Source: an uncultured Paracoccaceae bacterium
GTDB taxonomy: Bacteria > Pseudomonadota > Alphaproteobacteria > Rhodobacterales > Rhodobacteraceae
Reading direction: 5' to 3'
DNA: 64,000 nucleotides
Assembly: GCA_947495795.1 (NCBI GenBank)
Contig: CANMAI010000002.1
Coordinates: 62,001-126,000 of the forward strand
Shown: in pieces, positions 16,565 through 24,624 of the stretch
How the letters are laid out: the number at the start of each line of letters is the position of its first letter
Position numbering within the stretch: position 1 is the stretch's first letter
The notes under the pieces: model-generated
What the model was told of the DNA's origin: nothing
Seen by the model: the letters and a program-made list of their open reading frames with translations, nothing else
Databases searched by the model: none
Program-made: the position numbers and the translations under genes

Positions 16565-17303
16565 TCATCCCCACCCGTTCCGGCATATCACGTAGCTTCG
16601 CAGCGTATACCGGAAGGCGGATCCGAGTTGTGGCTGAATTGGACTGTGGGGGCTGTACTTTGAGTGGGGCTTCACGACGAACTGGATCACGTTCTCAAGC
16701 GCGAAGGCGCGTGTAGTGCTGGGCTGCTGAATTTGCCGGAATAGCAACATCTCCCCACCCAATGCCGATGAAGCGGATGACCTGACCTTCGCCGTTGAAG
16801 GTGCTGCGCCTCATGTATCTGCCTTCGATCAGCATTTCCAATCCCTGATACCGATGGCCTGCGATCCCTGTGAGGGTCATGCTGAAAAGGGAGTGTGGGC
16901 CGGTATAGTCAACGGGCGTTTCTTCGAGAGAAATGACCACGTTCCAATCGTCGATTACCGCGCCTGACCAGAGATAGTTTGTCTTCTCCCGATCACCGAA
17001 CCAGGCATTATTGGCCCAGAACACCATTCCCGGCAGCCCCTCGGCAAGGCGATTGTTCAGCCGTCGCCGCGGGAGCACTTCCACATGGAAACTGAACGCG
17101 CCTTCAGAATTGTCCGCGAGAAGCCTTGCCAGATCGAAGCTCAGGCCTTGCCTGGCCGGGGCGTTCACCACGATGGGCTGGAAGTTGTAGAAGACCCACA
17201 TGGTGATGTCTTCCGCTTTCGCCTCGGAAAAAGCGGCTGGGACGAGGAAGAGAGACAGAAGCAGGCGTACTGCTGAACGCGACTTTTCTCCCGGTACCCT
17301 TTT
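16565..17303 (-). pseudogene. Decayed periplasmic solute-binding-type protein gene
   Basis: The main open segment (17201 down to 16695) encodes a transporter-type substrate-binding fold (MWVFYNFQPIVVNA, LSFDLARLLADN, EVLPRRRLNNRL). In the same frame upstream, a clear signal peptide is readable (AVRLLLSLFLVPAAFSEAKA), but between it and the TAG at 17304-17306 there is no ATG, GTG or TTG. Near 16730 the reading frame has to shift by one base for the C-terminal part (LENVIQFVVKPHSKYSP, LGSAFRYTLRSYV) to continue to the TGA at 16565-16567. Lost start plus frameshift indicate a pseudogene. It lies inside the fab cluster. Confidence 0.65.
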
Positions 17304-17697
17304 CTAGATTGGCACCCGCTGCTGGAACAAGACGTTAATCCTGCAGCAATGTAGAGTTCGTGGCTGCCGGTGTTGAACGGCAGATGAATTTGACATTCAC
17401 GTAAAGAAATCGACCCGAAATGCAAAAACCGGACCTTTGCCTGTGATGCGGCGAAGGCCCGCTTTGAGCCCATCTTGCCGAAAGCTGCATCTCATTCAAT
17501 TGGCAGCAAAGCGCAGATAGTGGGCTTTGCAAAGTCATGCGGGGCCCCAATCTTTCAAGTAAATGTCGAACCTAAAGCTGCGGCGCAGCTTTCCCAATCC
17601 TGCCGTTCGGTCGATATACAGCATCTGAGGCGCTCAAAGGTCGGTTCGGCGGGACTTTGCAGCCGTCTATTTCAACCGCGCCACCTCATTCTCAACC
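17304..17697. other. Intergenic, no feature seen
   Basis: About 390 bases of lower-GC sequence between the decayed binding-protein gene and the secreted protein gene at 17698. Short open frames on both strands lack ribosome-binding sites and protein-like composition. Probably degraded sequence. Confidence 0.4.
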
Positions 17698-18696
17698 CTA
17701 TTTTATTGTCACCTCAAAAACGGCTTCAACCGCTGGCGATTTTGGTGCGTTTTGGTCTGTAAAGATAAAGGCAACCTGGTAGTCGCCGGGAGCATCAAGG
17801 CCGATGCCTGCGGTGATATGATTGTAGAACTGGGTCTTATCGACCGGGAAGACTTGGACAGAATTGCCTTCGTACACGTAATGGCTGTCACTGCGGGAGA
17901 GAACTGTACCGGCCCCATCGCGGATCTCTAAATCAAGTTGAATTGCATAGCTTTGCGTCGGTCCGCCAACGAGCTTTCTGCGGACATTGTCAAAATATGC
18001 GCGCAAGAAAATCTCCTCATTCGGAGCGTAAACGTTGCTTTCGCGCTTTAGATAACGCCCATTCTCGTCGCGTTTGTCCTTATGTGCAAGGTAGGCGGAG
18101 TGCAGAGCAAACGGAGGCAATTGATCCTGAAAAAGCATCGCCATAGGGTCGATAAAAACGGGTTCTGGTCTGATCCCTTCGGCTTCGGGAGGCGTGGCGA
18201 AGTAAGCCATTGTGCTTTGGTAGCAAATCACGCGCGCAGCGGGGCTGTCTAGCACGGCAAGGAAGTGCAGTTTTTCAGGAAGAGAAGCCCCCCCGGGCAT
18301 TTCATAGAGGCGGCACATTGGTAGCGAAACAAGAAGACGCCAATCCTTGAATTTTTCTGCCTGTGCTTGGATGCCATCATCCATGCTACGGGTTTTTTTG
18401 CGAAACTCGTTAGAGTTCTTCACAGGCAAATTAGCGGTCGTCATTGAGACAACAGGTTGTTGCCATCCAAAGGACGTTGCCTCAGCTTGTGCCTGCTCAT
18501 AAGCGTCCTTACCCCGTTGATGGAGATAAGCTACTTTTTCCTTTCCGCCTGAGTTGCGAACGGCTTTTTCCCAAGCATCGCGGTCAAAATTCCACTCATT
18601 GCCCTGGCTTTCAATATGAAAATAAACCGGTAGTTCCTCGGAGTTGGCAGGGCTTGTGCATATTGCAGCTATGGCCAGAACCTTGAAAATCTGCAT
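17698..18696 (-). CDS. Secreted protein of unknown function
   Basis: 332 residues with a signal peptide (MQIFKVLAIAAICTSPANSEE). The first ~110 residues are charged and include EKVAYLHQRGKDAYEQAQAEA; a middle part carries CRLYEMPGG and RVICYQST; the C-terminal ~120 residues (YAIQLDLEIRDGAGTVL, DAPGDYQVAFIFTDQNA, AVEAVFEVTIK) look like a beta-sandwich of the kind that ends many extracellular proteins. I recognise no family. The GC content is lower than in the flanking fab genes, and the position between fabG and acpP suggests an insertion. Confidence 0.7.
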   Translation of the reverse strand: MQIFKVLAIAAICTSPANSEELPVYFHIESQGNEWNFDRDAWEKAVRNSGGKEKVAYLHQRGKDAYEQAQAEATSFGWQQPVVSMTTANLPVKNSNEFRKKTRSMDDGIQAQAEKFKDWRLLVSLPMCRLYEMPGGASLPEKLHFLAVLDSPAARVICYQSTMAYFATPPEAEGIRPEPVFIDPMAMLFQDQLPPFALHSAYLAHKDKRDENGRYLKRESNVYAPNEEIFLRAYFDNVRRKLVGGPTQSYAIQLDLEIRDGAGTVLSRSDSHYVYEGNSVQVFPVDKTQFYNHITAGIGLDAPGDYQVAFIFTDQNAPKSPAVEAVFEVTIK

Positions 18697-19391
18697 TGCC
18701 CAACATCTCCTCTACGGGGTGGTCGTAAGGTCAGCTTGATTGATAATCGCCAGCCTTTCAATGCAGGCTCATCGACGGCTTAAAAGTGGGCGGTTGTGGG
18801 CCTAATTGTCGTCATCTGATACTTTCAGTCGGGTTTCCTCAACTTGAATGGCTGCTTATTAACTTCGGATTGATAGATTGTGCGTCCGCAGCAATAGCCT
18901 AATTTTCTGTGGGTGCACGTCAAAGCCATGTCTGCTCAGGGCGGACTGCGGTCCTTGCTTGCGAAGATACAAACGGCAGCAATGTTTGGCATTACCAACG
19001 CTGGCGTTGCGAGCGGTGGAGGCTCGCTCTGGGTGAGATGTGTTTGACGTTTGGGCCGCCATCGGTGACGTTCTCTTGCTAAGTGTTCAAAAAATCTGCC
19101 GCAGAGAGTCAAAGGTGTAAAATGTTCACCAGTTGGAGCGGGGGCCTGCAAATGGATATCGAGATGGCCGAAAGGGCGATTTCCACCATTCGCGGCCCGT
19201 TGCTGTGGCGGGATGATGGATGTCTTTCGGGTGCTTCAGGCGGCTGCGCGCCCCCTTCCCAGACGGCTCTCTGGCCGTGTCAGATGTCTTTCGGTGTTTG
19301 TAATATAGTGCAACACTTCCTATTTGGCGTCTATCGAGCGCCTGCCCTGCGATCGACAATTGGAGGGCATTCTGGAAGGTGGTTTAAACAT
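18697..19391. other. Intergenic gap upstream of acpP, no gene seen
   Basis: About 700 bases, AT-richer than average. Open frames on both strands are short, overlap each other and have no ribosome-binding sites. A short direct repeat (GATGTCTTTCGG at 19217 and 19283) is present. I see nothing else; the sequence looks like degraded or imported DNA. Confidence 0.4.
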
Positions 19392-19419
19392 TTGCCAACA
19401 CCAGAGAGTGTGCTATAGC
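19392..19419 (+). promoter_or_regulatory. Probable acpP promoter
   Basis: TTGCCA (19392-19397), a 16-base spacer, then TATAGC (19414-19419), about 135 bases before the acpP start. acpP therefore probably has its own promoter, which would explain how it tolerates the long insertion after fabG. Confidence 0.5.
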
Positions 19420-19555
19420 GCCCCGGTATTCGCCGGTGCACTGTTTTACGGGGCTTGGAGGCGATCTCGGACAGAGAGGCCTTTGGCCAGTGAGTTCCCG
19501 GATGCGGGGTGAATTTTAAGTGCCCGTCAAGGGGCCAAACTGTGAGGACAAAACC

Positions 19556-19789
19556 ATGAGCGACGTCGCAGACCGCGTGAAGAAGATCGTTGTAGAGCAC
19601 CTGAATGTGGAAGAAGCCAAAGTGGTTGAGAGCGCGTCTTTCATCGACGATCTTGGTGCAGACAGCCTGGATACAGTTGAGCTTGTGATGGCGTTCGAGG
19701 AAGAGTTCGGCATTGAAATTCCGGATGATGCGGCCGAGACGATCCAGACCTTTGGCGATGCTGTGAAATTCATCAAAGAAGCGAGCTGA
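19556..19789 (+). CDS. acpP: Acyl carrier protein
   Basis: 77 residues. [23 protein letters not shown] start and the 4'-phosphopantetheine attachment serine in [25 protein letters not shown] (about residue 36). Central carrier of fatty-acid synthesis. ATG 19556 is the family start. A strong terminator follows. Confidence 0.98.
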   Translation: MSDVADRVKKIVVEHLNVEEAKVVESASFIDDLGADSLDTVELVMAFEEEFGIEIPDDAAETIQTFGDAVKFIKEAS

Positions 19790-19810
19790 GCGGCTTGAAA
19801 CGGATTTTTG

Positions 19811-19840
19811 AACGGCGCTCTGCATTTGAGCGCCGTTTTT
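19811..19840 (+). terminator. Intrinsic terminator after acpP
   Basis: ACGGCGCTC, loop TGCATTT, GAGCGCCGT, then TTTTT. A perfect nine-pair stem 22 bases after the acpP stop, so acpP is probably largely monocistronic. Confidence 0.85.
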
Positions 19841-19873
19841 GTTTGTGGGGGCAAACCTATCTCGGAGGGGATA

Positions 19874-20650
19874 ATGACTGAGACGTATGATGCGACCGAG
19901 GGGCTGGGAGTGGGCAGCCTGATTTCGCGGACTTTTTCCGTGTTTTTCAAAAACTTTCTGCTGTTTCTGATGATCGCTTTCGTGCCGACCTTGGTGTTGG
20001 GCATTCTCAACTATCTCGTTCTTCCGGATATCGTGGAGGCGGGGCTCTCCGGCACGCCGCAGAACCCGGGCGATGTGTTCACACCCGCTTACTTCCTGGT
20101 GATTGCTCTTTCGATGGTGGTCTATCTGTTGATCATCGGGATCACGACGCTTGCCGCCTATGATGCCAGTCTTGGACGCAAGATTGACATCGGTTCTTAT
20201 ATCGGGCGCACGCTGGGTGGCGCATTGCCGATCATCGTTTTGGGTATCCTGTTTTACATCCTGATCTCGATTGGGTTTGTCCTGCTTATCATACCGGGGC
20301 TCTATCTGCTGGCGCGCTATTACGTCTTTGTGCCGGCAATCCTGATCGAGAATGTGGGCTTTGGCGGCCTTGGGCGTGCTTCCAGCCTTTCCAAGGGCTA
20401 TCGCTGGCCGATTGTCGGTGCGCTTTTGGTGATCTTCATCCTGATCTTGCTGGTGACGATTGCGATGCAGTTGATTTCGATGTTCATCGTGCTCGGCATC
20501 GGCGGTGTTTTTGCCGTGCTTGTCCTGCAGGCCATTTTCTCCGGTGTGAGCTACGGCTTATCTGCGGTGTTTACGGCCCTTCTCTACGCGCGACTGCGCG
20601 AGTTGAAAGAGGGCGTGGGCATGACGGATCTGGTACAGGTTTTCGAGTGA
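19874..20650 (+). CDS. Multi-pass membrane protein, paralogue 1 of a tandem pair
   Basis: 258 residues from ATG 19874, preceded by CGGAGGGG. About six transmembrane segments, starting FFKNFLLFLMIAFVPTLVLG and ending with FAVLVLQAIFSGVSYGL. It begins with the motif GLGVGSLISRTFSVFF and contains ASSLSKGYRWPIVGALLVI and LLYARLRELKEGV, all with counterparts in the protein encoded next. General layout recalls bacterial YciC/glycerophosphodiesterase-membrane-domain type proteins; function unknown. A terminator separates the two paralogues. Confidence 0.8.
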   Translation: MTETYDATEGLGVGSLISRTFSVFFKNFLLFLMIAFVPTLVLGILNYLVLPDIVEAGLSGTPQNPGDVFTPAYFLVIALSMVVYLLIIGITTLAAYDASLGRKIDIGSYIGRTLGGALPIIVLGILFYILISIGFVLLIIPGLYLLARYYVFVPAILIENVGFGGLGRASSLSKGYRWPIVGALLVIFILILLVTIAMQLISMFIVLGIGGVFAVLVLQAIFSGVSYGLSAVFTALLYARLRELKEGVGMTDLVQVFE

Positions 20651-20661
20651 TCTGATCTTCT

Positions 20662-20698
20662 CAGAAGCGCCCGGCAATCGGGCGCTTCTGTTTCTTAT
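20662..20698 (+). terminator. Intrinsic terminator between the membrane paralogues
   Basis: CAGAAGCGCCCG, loop GCAAT, CGGGCGCTTCTG: twelve perfect pairs starting 11 bases after the stop, followed by the T-rich TTTCTTATTT. Confidence 0.85.
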
Positions 20699-20728
20699 TT
20701 CAAAAAGGGTTTTTCCAGAGGCCGTTCA

Positions 20729-21625
20729 ATGAATGATGCCGTTCAGAACAGTGAGGCGCTGGGAGTTGGCTCTGTACTGTCGGGTGCGTTCGGCATGTTT
20801 TTCAGCCGCATCCATGTGCTGGTGCCCCTGGCCTTCGTGCCGTATCTTCTGTTCTCGATCGTGTCGACGATCGCATTCCCGTCATCCGGTAACAACGCGT
20901 TTGACGTTTCCGACTCAGGTATTGCCGGATATGTGGTGATCCAGTTCCTGGGTTTGCTGCTCGGCATTGTGGTGACCACTGCCGTAACACTGGGGGCAGT
21001 GGATTTGCGGGCCGGGAATGCTTTAAGGATCGGCTTCTATTTTCAGCGTGCAATCGTTGGGTTGCCATCAATTCTTATCCTTTCGATCTTGCTTTTCCTG
21101 ATGATCGCGCTCGGCTATTTTGTTCTCTTTCTGGTGCTGATGCCGCTTGGCATTTCTGTTTTCGATGACAGCTATGGCGGCCCGATCGGGTTTGCTATCT
21201 TTCTGTTTGCGATGATCGCGCCGACTGTGCTGGCGTTGTATCTCGGGGCACGGTTTGGGCTCTTCTCAACGGTGATCGTGGCAGAGCGCGCGAATTTCGG
21301 CGCGCTTTCCCGCGCATCGCAGTTGACGAAGGGCTATCGATGGCCGGTTCTCGGCTCTTACATTCTGATGACGGGCTGCCTGTTGCTTTTTTTGCTGGCC
21401 GTCAGCCTGATTGTGGGAGGTGCGATTGCCGTTCTGGGAGATTGGCTGTTTGCGAACCTGTTGGATATGAGCACAGGTGTGCTGCTTGTGGTAAACGCGC
21501 TTGGTTCGCTTCTGAATGCGGTGATGATGGCGTTCGCTTCTTCCTATATTGCGGTGCTTTACACGCGATTGCGTTACCTCAAGGAAGGTGTGAACTCTGA
21601 AGATCTGGCGGCTGTTTTCACCTGA
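20729..21625 (+). CDS. Multi-pass membrane protein, paralogue 2 of a tandem pair
   Basis: 298 residues, six or so transmembrane segments (for example LVPLAFVPYLLFSIVSTIAF and SYILMTGCLLLFLLAVSLIV). Shares with paralogue 1 the N-terminal ALGVGSVLSGAFGMFF, the central ASQLTKGYRWPVLGSY and the C-terminal VLYTRLRYLKEGV. The two proteins are diverged, so the duplication is not recent. Located between acpP and fabF, which are adjacent in most related genomes; a role linked to lipids or the envelope is conceivable but unproven. Confidence 0.8.
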   Translation: MNDAVQNSEALGVGSVLSGAFGMFFSRIHVLVPLAFVPYLLFSIVSTIAFPSSGNNAFDVSDSGIAGYVVIQFLGLLLGIVVTTAVTLGAVDLRAGNALRIGFYFQRAIVGLPSILILSILLFLMIALGYFVLFLVLMPLGISVFDDSYGGPIGFAIFLFAMIAPTVLALYLGARFGLFSTVIVAERANFGALSRASQLTKGYRWPVLGSYILMTGCLLLFLLAVSLIVGGAIAVLGDWLFANLLDMSTGVLLVVNALGSLLNAVMMAFASSYIAVLYTRLRYLKEGVNSEDLAAVFT

Positions 21626-21713
21626 GGGCCCGTGCGCTGGCGCAAGCCATCTTGCCCCCGTTTCCCTATCTAGGATAAAGAACGGGCAACGAGAAAAAAA
21701 AAGGGGTCGAGCG

Positions 21714-22970
21714 ATGCGGCGTGTGGTTGTGACAGGTTTGGGTATGGTGACACCGCTGGCATGCGGTGTGGAAGAAACCTGGAGCCGGTTGATTGCCGGG
21801 CAATCGGGTGCGGGCACAATCACGCGGTTTGACGCGGATCATCTGGCCACGAACTATGCGTGCGAAATTCCGATGGGCGATGGCTCTGACGGGACGTTCA
21901 ACCCCGATGACTGGATGGAGGCGAAGGACCAGCGCAAGGTGGACCCCTTTATCCTCTATTCCATGGCGGCCGCCGATCAGGCGGTGAAGGATGCGGGCTG
22001 GACACCGAGCGATACCGAGAGCCTTGAGCGGACGGGCGTGATGATCGGCTCGGGCATCGGTGGGCTTTCGACGATTGCCAATAACGCGATTATTCTGAAG
22101 GAGAGAGGGCCGCGGCGGATCTCTCCCTTCTTCATTCCGGCCGCACTTATCAACCTGTGTTCGGGGCAGGTTTCCATCCGCTACGGCTTCAAGGGGCCGA
22201 ACCATGCGGTGGTGACGGCCTGTTCCACCGGGGCGCATGCCATCGGTGATGCGGCACGGCTGATCATGCTGGATGATGCGGATGTGATGGTGGCTGGCGG
22301 CGCCGAGGCGCCGATTACAGAGCTTGGGATTGCCGGTTTCAACGCGTGCAAGGCGCTTTCCACCGCGCGCCGCGATGATCCGGTTGCGGCTTCGCGCCCC
22401 TACGATCGGGACCGGGATGGTTTTGTCATGGGCGAGGGCTCCGGTGTTGTGGTGCTCGAGGAATATGAGCACGCGAAAGCGCGGGGGGCCAAGATTTATG
22501 CCGAGGTGACGGGTTATGGGCTTTCGGGCGATGCGTATCACATCACCGCCCCGGCGAGTGATGGGGACGGTGGGTACCGCTCCATGAAGGCTGCATTGAA
22601 GCGGGCAGGTGTGACGCCGGACCAGATTGATTACGTAAATGCGCATGGCACATCGACAATGGCCGATACCATCGAGCTGGGTGCCGTGGCGCGGCTGATG
22701 GGCGATGCGGCAGGCCGGGCCACGATGAGCTCCACCAAGTCGGCTACGGGGCATTTGCTCGGCGCGGCTGGTGCGATCGAGGGAATTTTTTCGATCCTTG
22801 CCATTCGTGATCAGATCGCACCGCCGACACTGAACCTTGATAACCCAGATGTGGAGAGCGAGATCGATCTTGCGCCCAAGGTGGCCCGCAAGCGGGAGAT
22901 TAATATCGCACTTTCCAATTCCTTCGGTTTCGGCGGCACCAATGCCTCCGTGGTTTTCAGCAAGGTATAA
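21714..22970 (+). CDS. fabF: 3-oxoacyl-ACP synthase II
   Basis: 418 residues. Active-site cysteine in VVTACSTGAHAIGDAARLI (about residue 165), histidines in NAHGTSTMADTIELG (about 308) and KSATGHLLGAAGAIEG (about 345), and the C-terminal NSFGFGGTNASVVF. Condensing enzyme that elongates acyl-ACP with malonyl-ACP. Six bases separate its stop from the mltG start, so the two form one unit. Confidence 0.97.
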   Translation: MRRVVVTGLGMVTPLACGVEETWSRLIAGQSGAGTITRFDADHLATNYACEIPMGDGSDGTFNPDDWMEAKDQRKVDPFILYSMAAADQAVKDAGWTPSDTESLERTGVMIGSGIGGLSTIANNAIILKERGPRRISPFFIPAALINLCSGQVSIRYGFKGPNHAVVTACSTGAHAIGDAARLIMLDDADVMVAGGAEAPITELGIAGFNACKALSTARRDDPVAASRPYDRDRDGFVMGEGSGVVVLEEYEHAKARGAKIYAEVTGYGLSGDAYHITAPASDGDGGYRSMKAALKRAGVTPDQIDYVNAHGTSTMADTIELGAVARLMGDAAGRATMSSTKSATGHLLGAAGAIEGIFSILAIRDQIAPPTLNLDNPDVESEIDLAPKVARKREINIALSNSFGFGGTNASVVFSKV

Positions 22971-22976
22971 AGCACG

Positions 22977-24113
22977 ATGACACGCCATCTGGCCGCCAAT
23001 GGAATGACGCTGCTGATCGTGGGGCTGGTCGGGCTTGTGAGCTTCCTGACCTGGGCGCAGAACCAGTATGCGAGCGCGCCGCAGGTAGAAGAGGAGATAA
23101 TCTTCGAAGTGGAGAGCGGCTCCAACTGGCGGCGCACTTCGGCCAAACTGGAAGAGGAGGGGGTGATCTCATCTGCCTCGATCTTCCGGGTGGGCCTGCG
23201 CTATGACGGGCTTTCCGACGAATTGAAGCGCGGTGTTTATGCGGTGCCCGCCGGGGCCTCGATGAAGGATATCGCCGCACTGCTGAGCGAAGGCGGCGCG
23301 GGCGGCACGCGCTACCGGCTGACATATCTTGTGCGGGCGGACCGGGTGGAGCCACGGCTTCTCGATCAGATCGGCTCCGAGGATTTCAGTGCGCTGGAGC
23401 CTGAGGCTCTGGCGGCGAAGGTGGATGAGCTGATTGAGGCGAATGCCTCTCTGACGCTGCGGGTGGCGGTACCGGAAGGGCTGACGAGCTGGCAGGTGGT
23501 TGAAGGCTTGAAGGCCGTTCCCGTGCTGGAAGGCGAGATTGAGGATCTGCCCGCTGAGGGGGCGCTGGCACCGGATACGTATGAAGTGCGGGCGGGTGAC
23601 GTGCGGGCGGAAGTTGTGGCCGAGATGGAGGCTGCGCAGAAGCGGGTGGTGGCCGATGCGTGGAATGGGCGGGACAGGAGCATCCCGATCAAGACCGCCG
23701 ATGAGCTGTTGATCCTCGCTTCGATCATCGAGAAGGAAACGGGCGTGGCGGAGGAGCGGGGGCAGGTGGCTTCCGTTTTCACCAACCGTCTGAACCGGGG
23801 GATGCGGCTGCAGACGGACCCGACGGTGATTTACGGGATCACGAACGGGCAGAGCATTCTGGGCCGAGGCTTGCGCCGGAGTGAACTGGACCGGGCGACA
23901 CCCTATAACACCTACACCATCGCGGGCCTGCCACCCACACCGATTGCCAACCCGGGCAGACGCGCCATTGAGGCTGCGGCCAACCCGGACGAGACGCCCT
24001 ACATCTTCTTTGTGGCGGATGGCACGGGCGGCCATGCTTTCGCGGAAACGCTTGTGGAGCACGAGCAGAACGTGGCGCGCTGGCGCGCGATCGAGGCGCA
24101 GCGGGATAACTGA
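22977..24113 (+). CDS. mltG: Endolytic murein transglycosylase
   Basis: 378 residues. One N-terminal membrane anchor (MTLLIVGLVGLVSFLTWA), a LysM-like subdomain (LRVAVPEGLTSWQVVEGL) and the YceG core with the catalytic glutamate in LLILASIIEKETGVAEERGQVASVFTNRL (about residue 245) and GLPPTPIANPGRRAIEAA. Cleaves nascent peptidoglycan glycan strands at the inner membrane. In Rhodobacterales mltG typically borders the GTA cluster, as here. Confidence 0.95.
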   Translation: MTRHLAANGMTLLIVGLVGLVSFLTWAQNQYASAPQVEEEIIFEVESGSNWRRTSAKLEEEGVISSASIFRVGLRYDGLSDELKRGVYAVPAGASMKDIAALLSEGGAGGTRYRLTYLVRADRVEPRLLDQIGSEDFSALEPEALAAKVDELIEANASLTLRVAVPEGLTSWQVVEGLKAVPVLEGEIEDLPAEGALAPDTYEVRAGDVRAEVVAEMEAAQKRVVADAWNGRDRSIPIKTADELLILASIIEKETGVAEERGQVASVFTNRLNRGMRLQTDPTVIYGITNGQSILGRGLRRSELDRATPYNTYTIAGLPPTPIANPGRRAIEAAANPDETPYIFFVADGTGGHAFAETLVEHEQNVARWRAIEAQRDN

Positions 24114-24148
24114 GGCGCTCTGGCGTCTTCCGCAATTGGGAAAAGGGG

Positions 24149-24166
24149 GCACCGTACGGTGCTTTT
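24149..24166 (+). terminator. Intrinsic terminator after fabF-mltG
   Basis: GCACCG-TA-CGGTGC palindrome followed by TTTT, preceded by AAAAGGGG, 35 bases after the mltG stop. Insulates the GTA cluster from fabF-mltG read-through. Confidence 0.65.
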
Positions 24167-24184
24167 CAACCTGAGCGATTGTAA

Positions 24185-24213
24185 TTGACTTACCGAACGC
24201 TCCAGAGTATACC
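24185..24213 (+). promoter_or_regulatory. Near-consensus sigma70-type promoter upstream of the GTA cluster
   Basis: TTGACT (24185-24190), exactly 17 bases, TATACC (24208-24213). It lies between the mltG terminator and g1, and the expected transcription start is near 24220. In R. capsulatus the GTA cluster is transcribed from a promoter just upstream of g1 under control of GafA and CtrA-dependent regulation; whether this is the same promoter cannot be told from sequence. Confidence 0.6.
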
Positions 24214-24238
24214 TTGTTTCAAGCTGGAGGAATTGGGC

Positions 24239-24270
24239 GAGCGGACATGGAAACATGTGCCGCTCTTTTT
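24239..24270 (+). terminator. Attenuator-like hairpin in the GTA leader
   Basis: GAGCGG-ACATG, loop GAAA, CATGT-(G)-CCGCTC, then TTTTT. That is eleven pairs with a GNRA tetraloop and one bulged G, with a perfect U-run, only ~20 bases after the expected start of transcription and before g1. It has all features of an intrinsic terminator, so transcripts from the promoter at 24185 would be about 50 nt unless termination is relieved. GGAGG (24226-24230) followed by TTG 24233 and a 14-codon frame ending at 24277 could be a leader peptide. Confidence 0.6.
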
Positions 24271-24312
24271 GTTTTGATCGCCAGCGAGGCCGATAGAGGC
24301 AATTTCAGACAT

Positions 24313-24624
24313 ATGACCCATGAGGGACGAGACGGCAGCTTCGGGCCAATGCTCGGACAGGCCAGGAATGTTTTAACCGACATTATCAAAACGCTTCAAG
24401 GCGCGCTGGCCGATCTGCCACGCGGTGCGACAAACGATCTTGCGGCACGCCGCTGGGTTGAGCTGCTGGGCAGCTACCAAAGACAATTGAAAGCAGTATT
24501 GGATCTCGAGGGCTCCCTTGACACATGCAGCACAGAACAAAGCGGCGGATCCATTGATCTCGACGCCGCACGAAGTGAAATACGTCAGCGACTGGCTCGG
24601 TTGCGCGAGCGCGGCGGACGTTGA
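24313..24624 (+). CDS. g1: GTA small terminase subunit (g1)
   Basis: 103 residues from ATG 24313 (MTHEGRDGSFGPMLGQARNVLTD). An upstream in-frame ATG at 24247 falls inside the leader hairpin and is unlikely. A mostly helical protein, ending DLDAARSEIRQRLARLRERGGR, of the size and position of RcGTA g1, which serves as TerS in packaging. It overlaps the large terminase frame by up to 107 bases. Confidence 0.7.
   Translation: MTHEGRDGSFGPMLGQARNVLTDIIKTLQGALADLPRGATNDLAARRWVELLGSYQRQLKAVLDLEGSLDTCSTEQSGGSIDLDAARSEIRQRLARLRERGGR

Noticed and set aside
19200-19300. Direct repeat GATGTCTTTCGG in the acpP upstream gap
   Set aside because: Only two short copies, no symmetry, no link to a promoter; may be chance.
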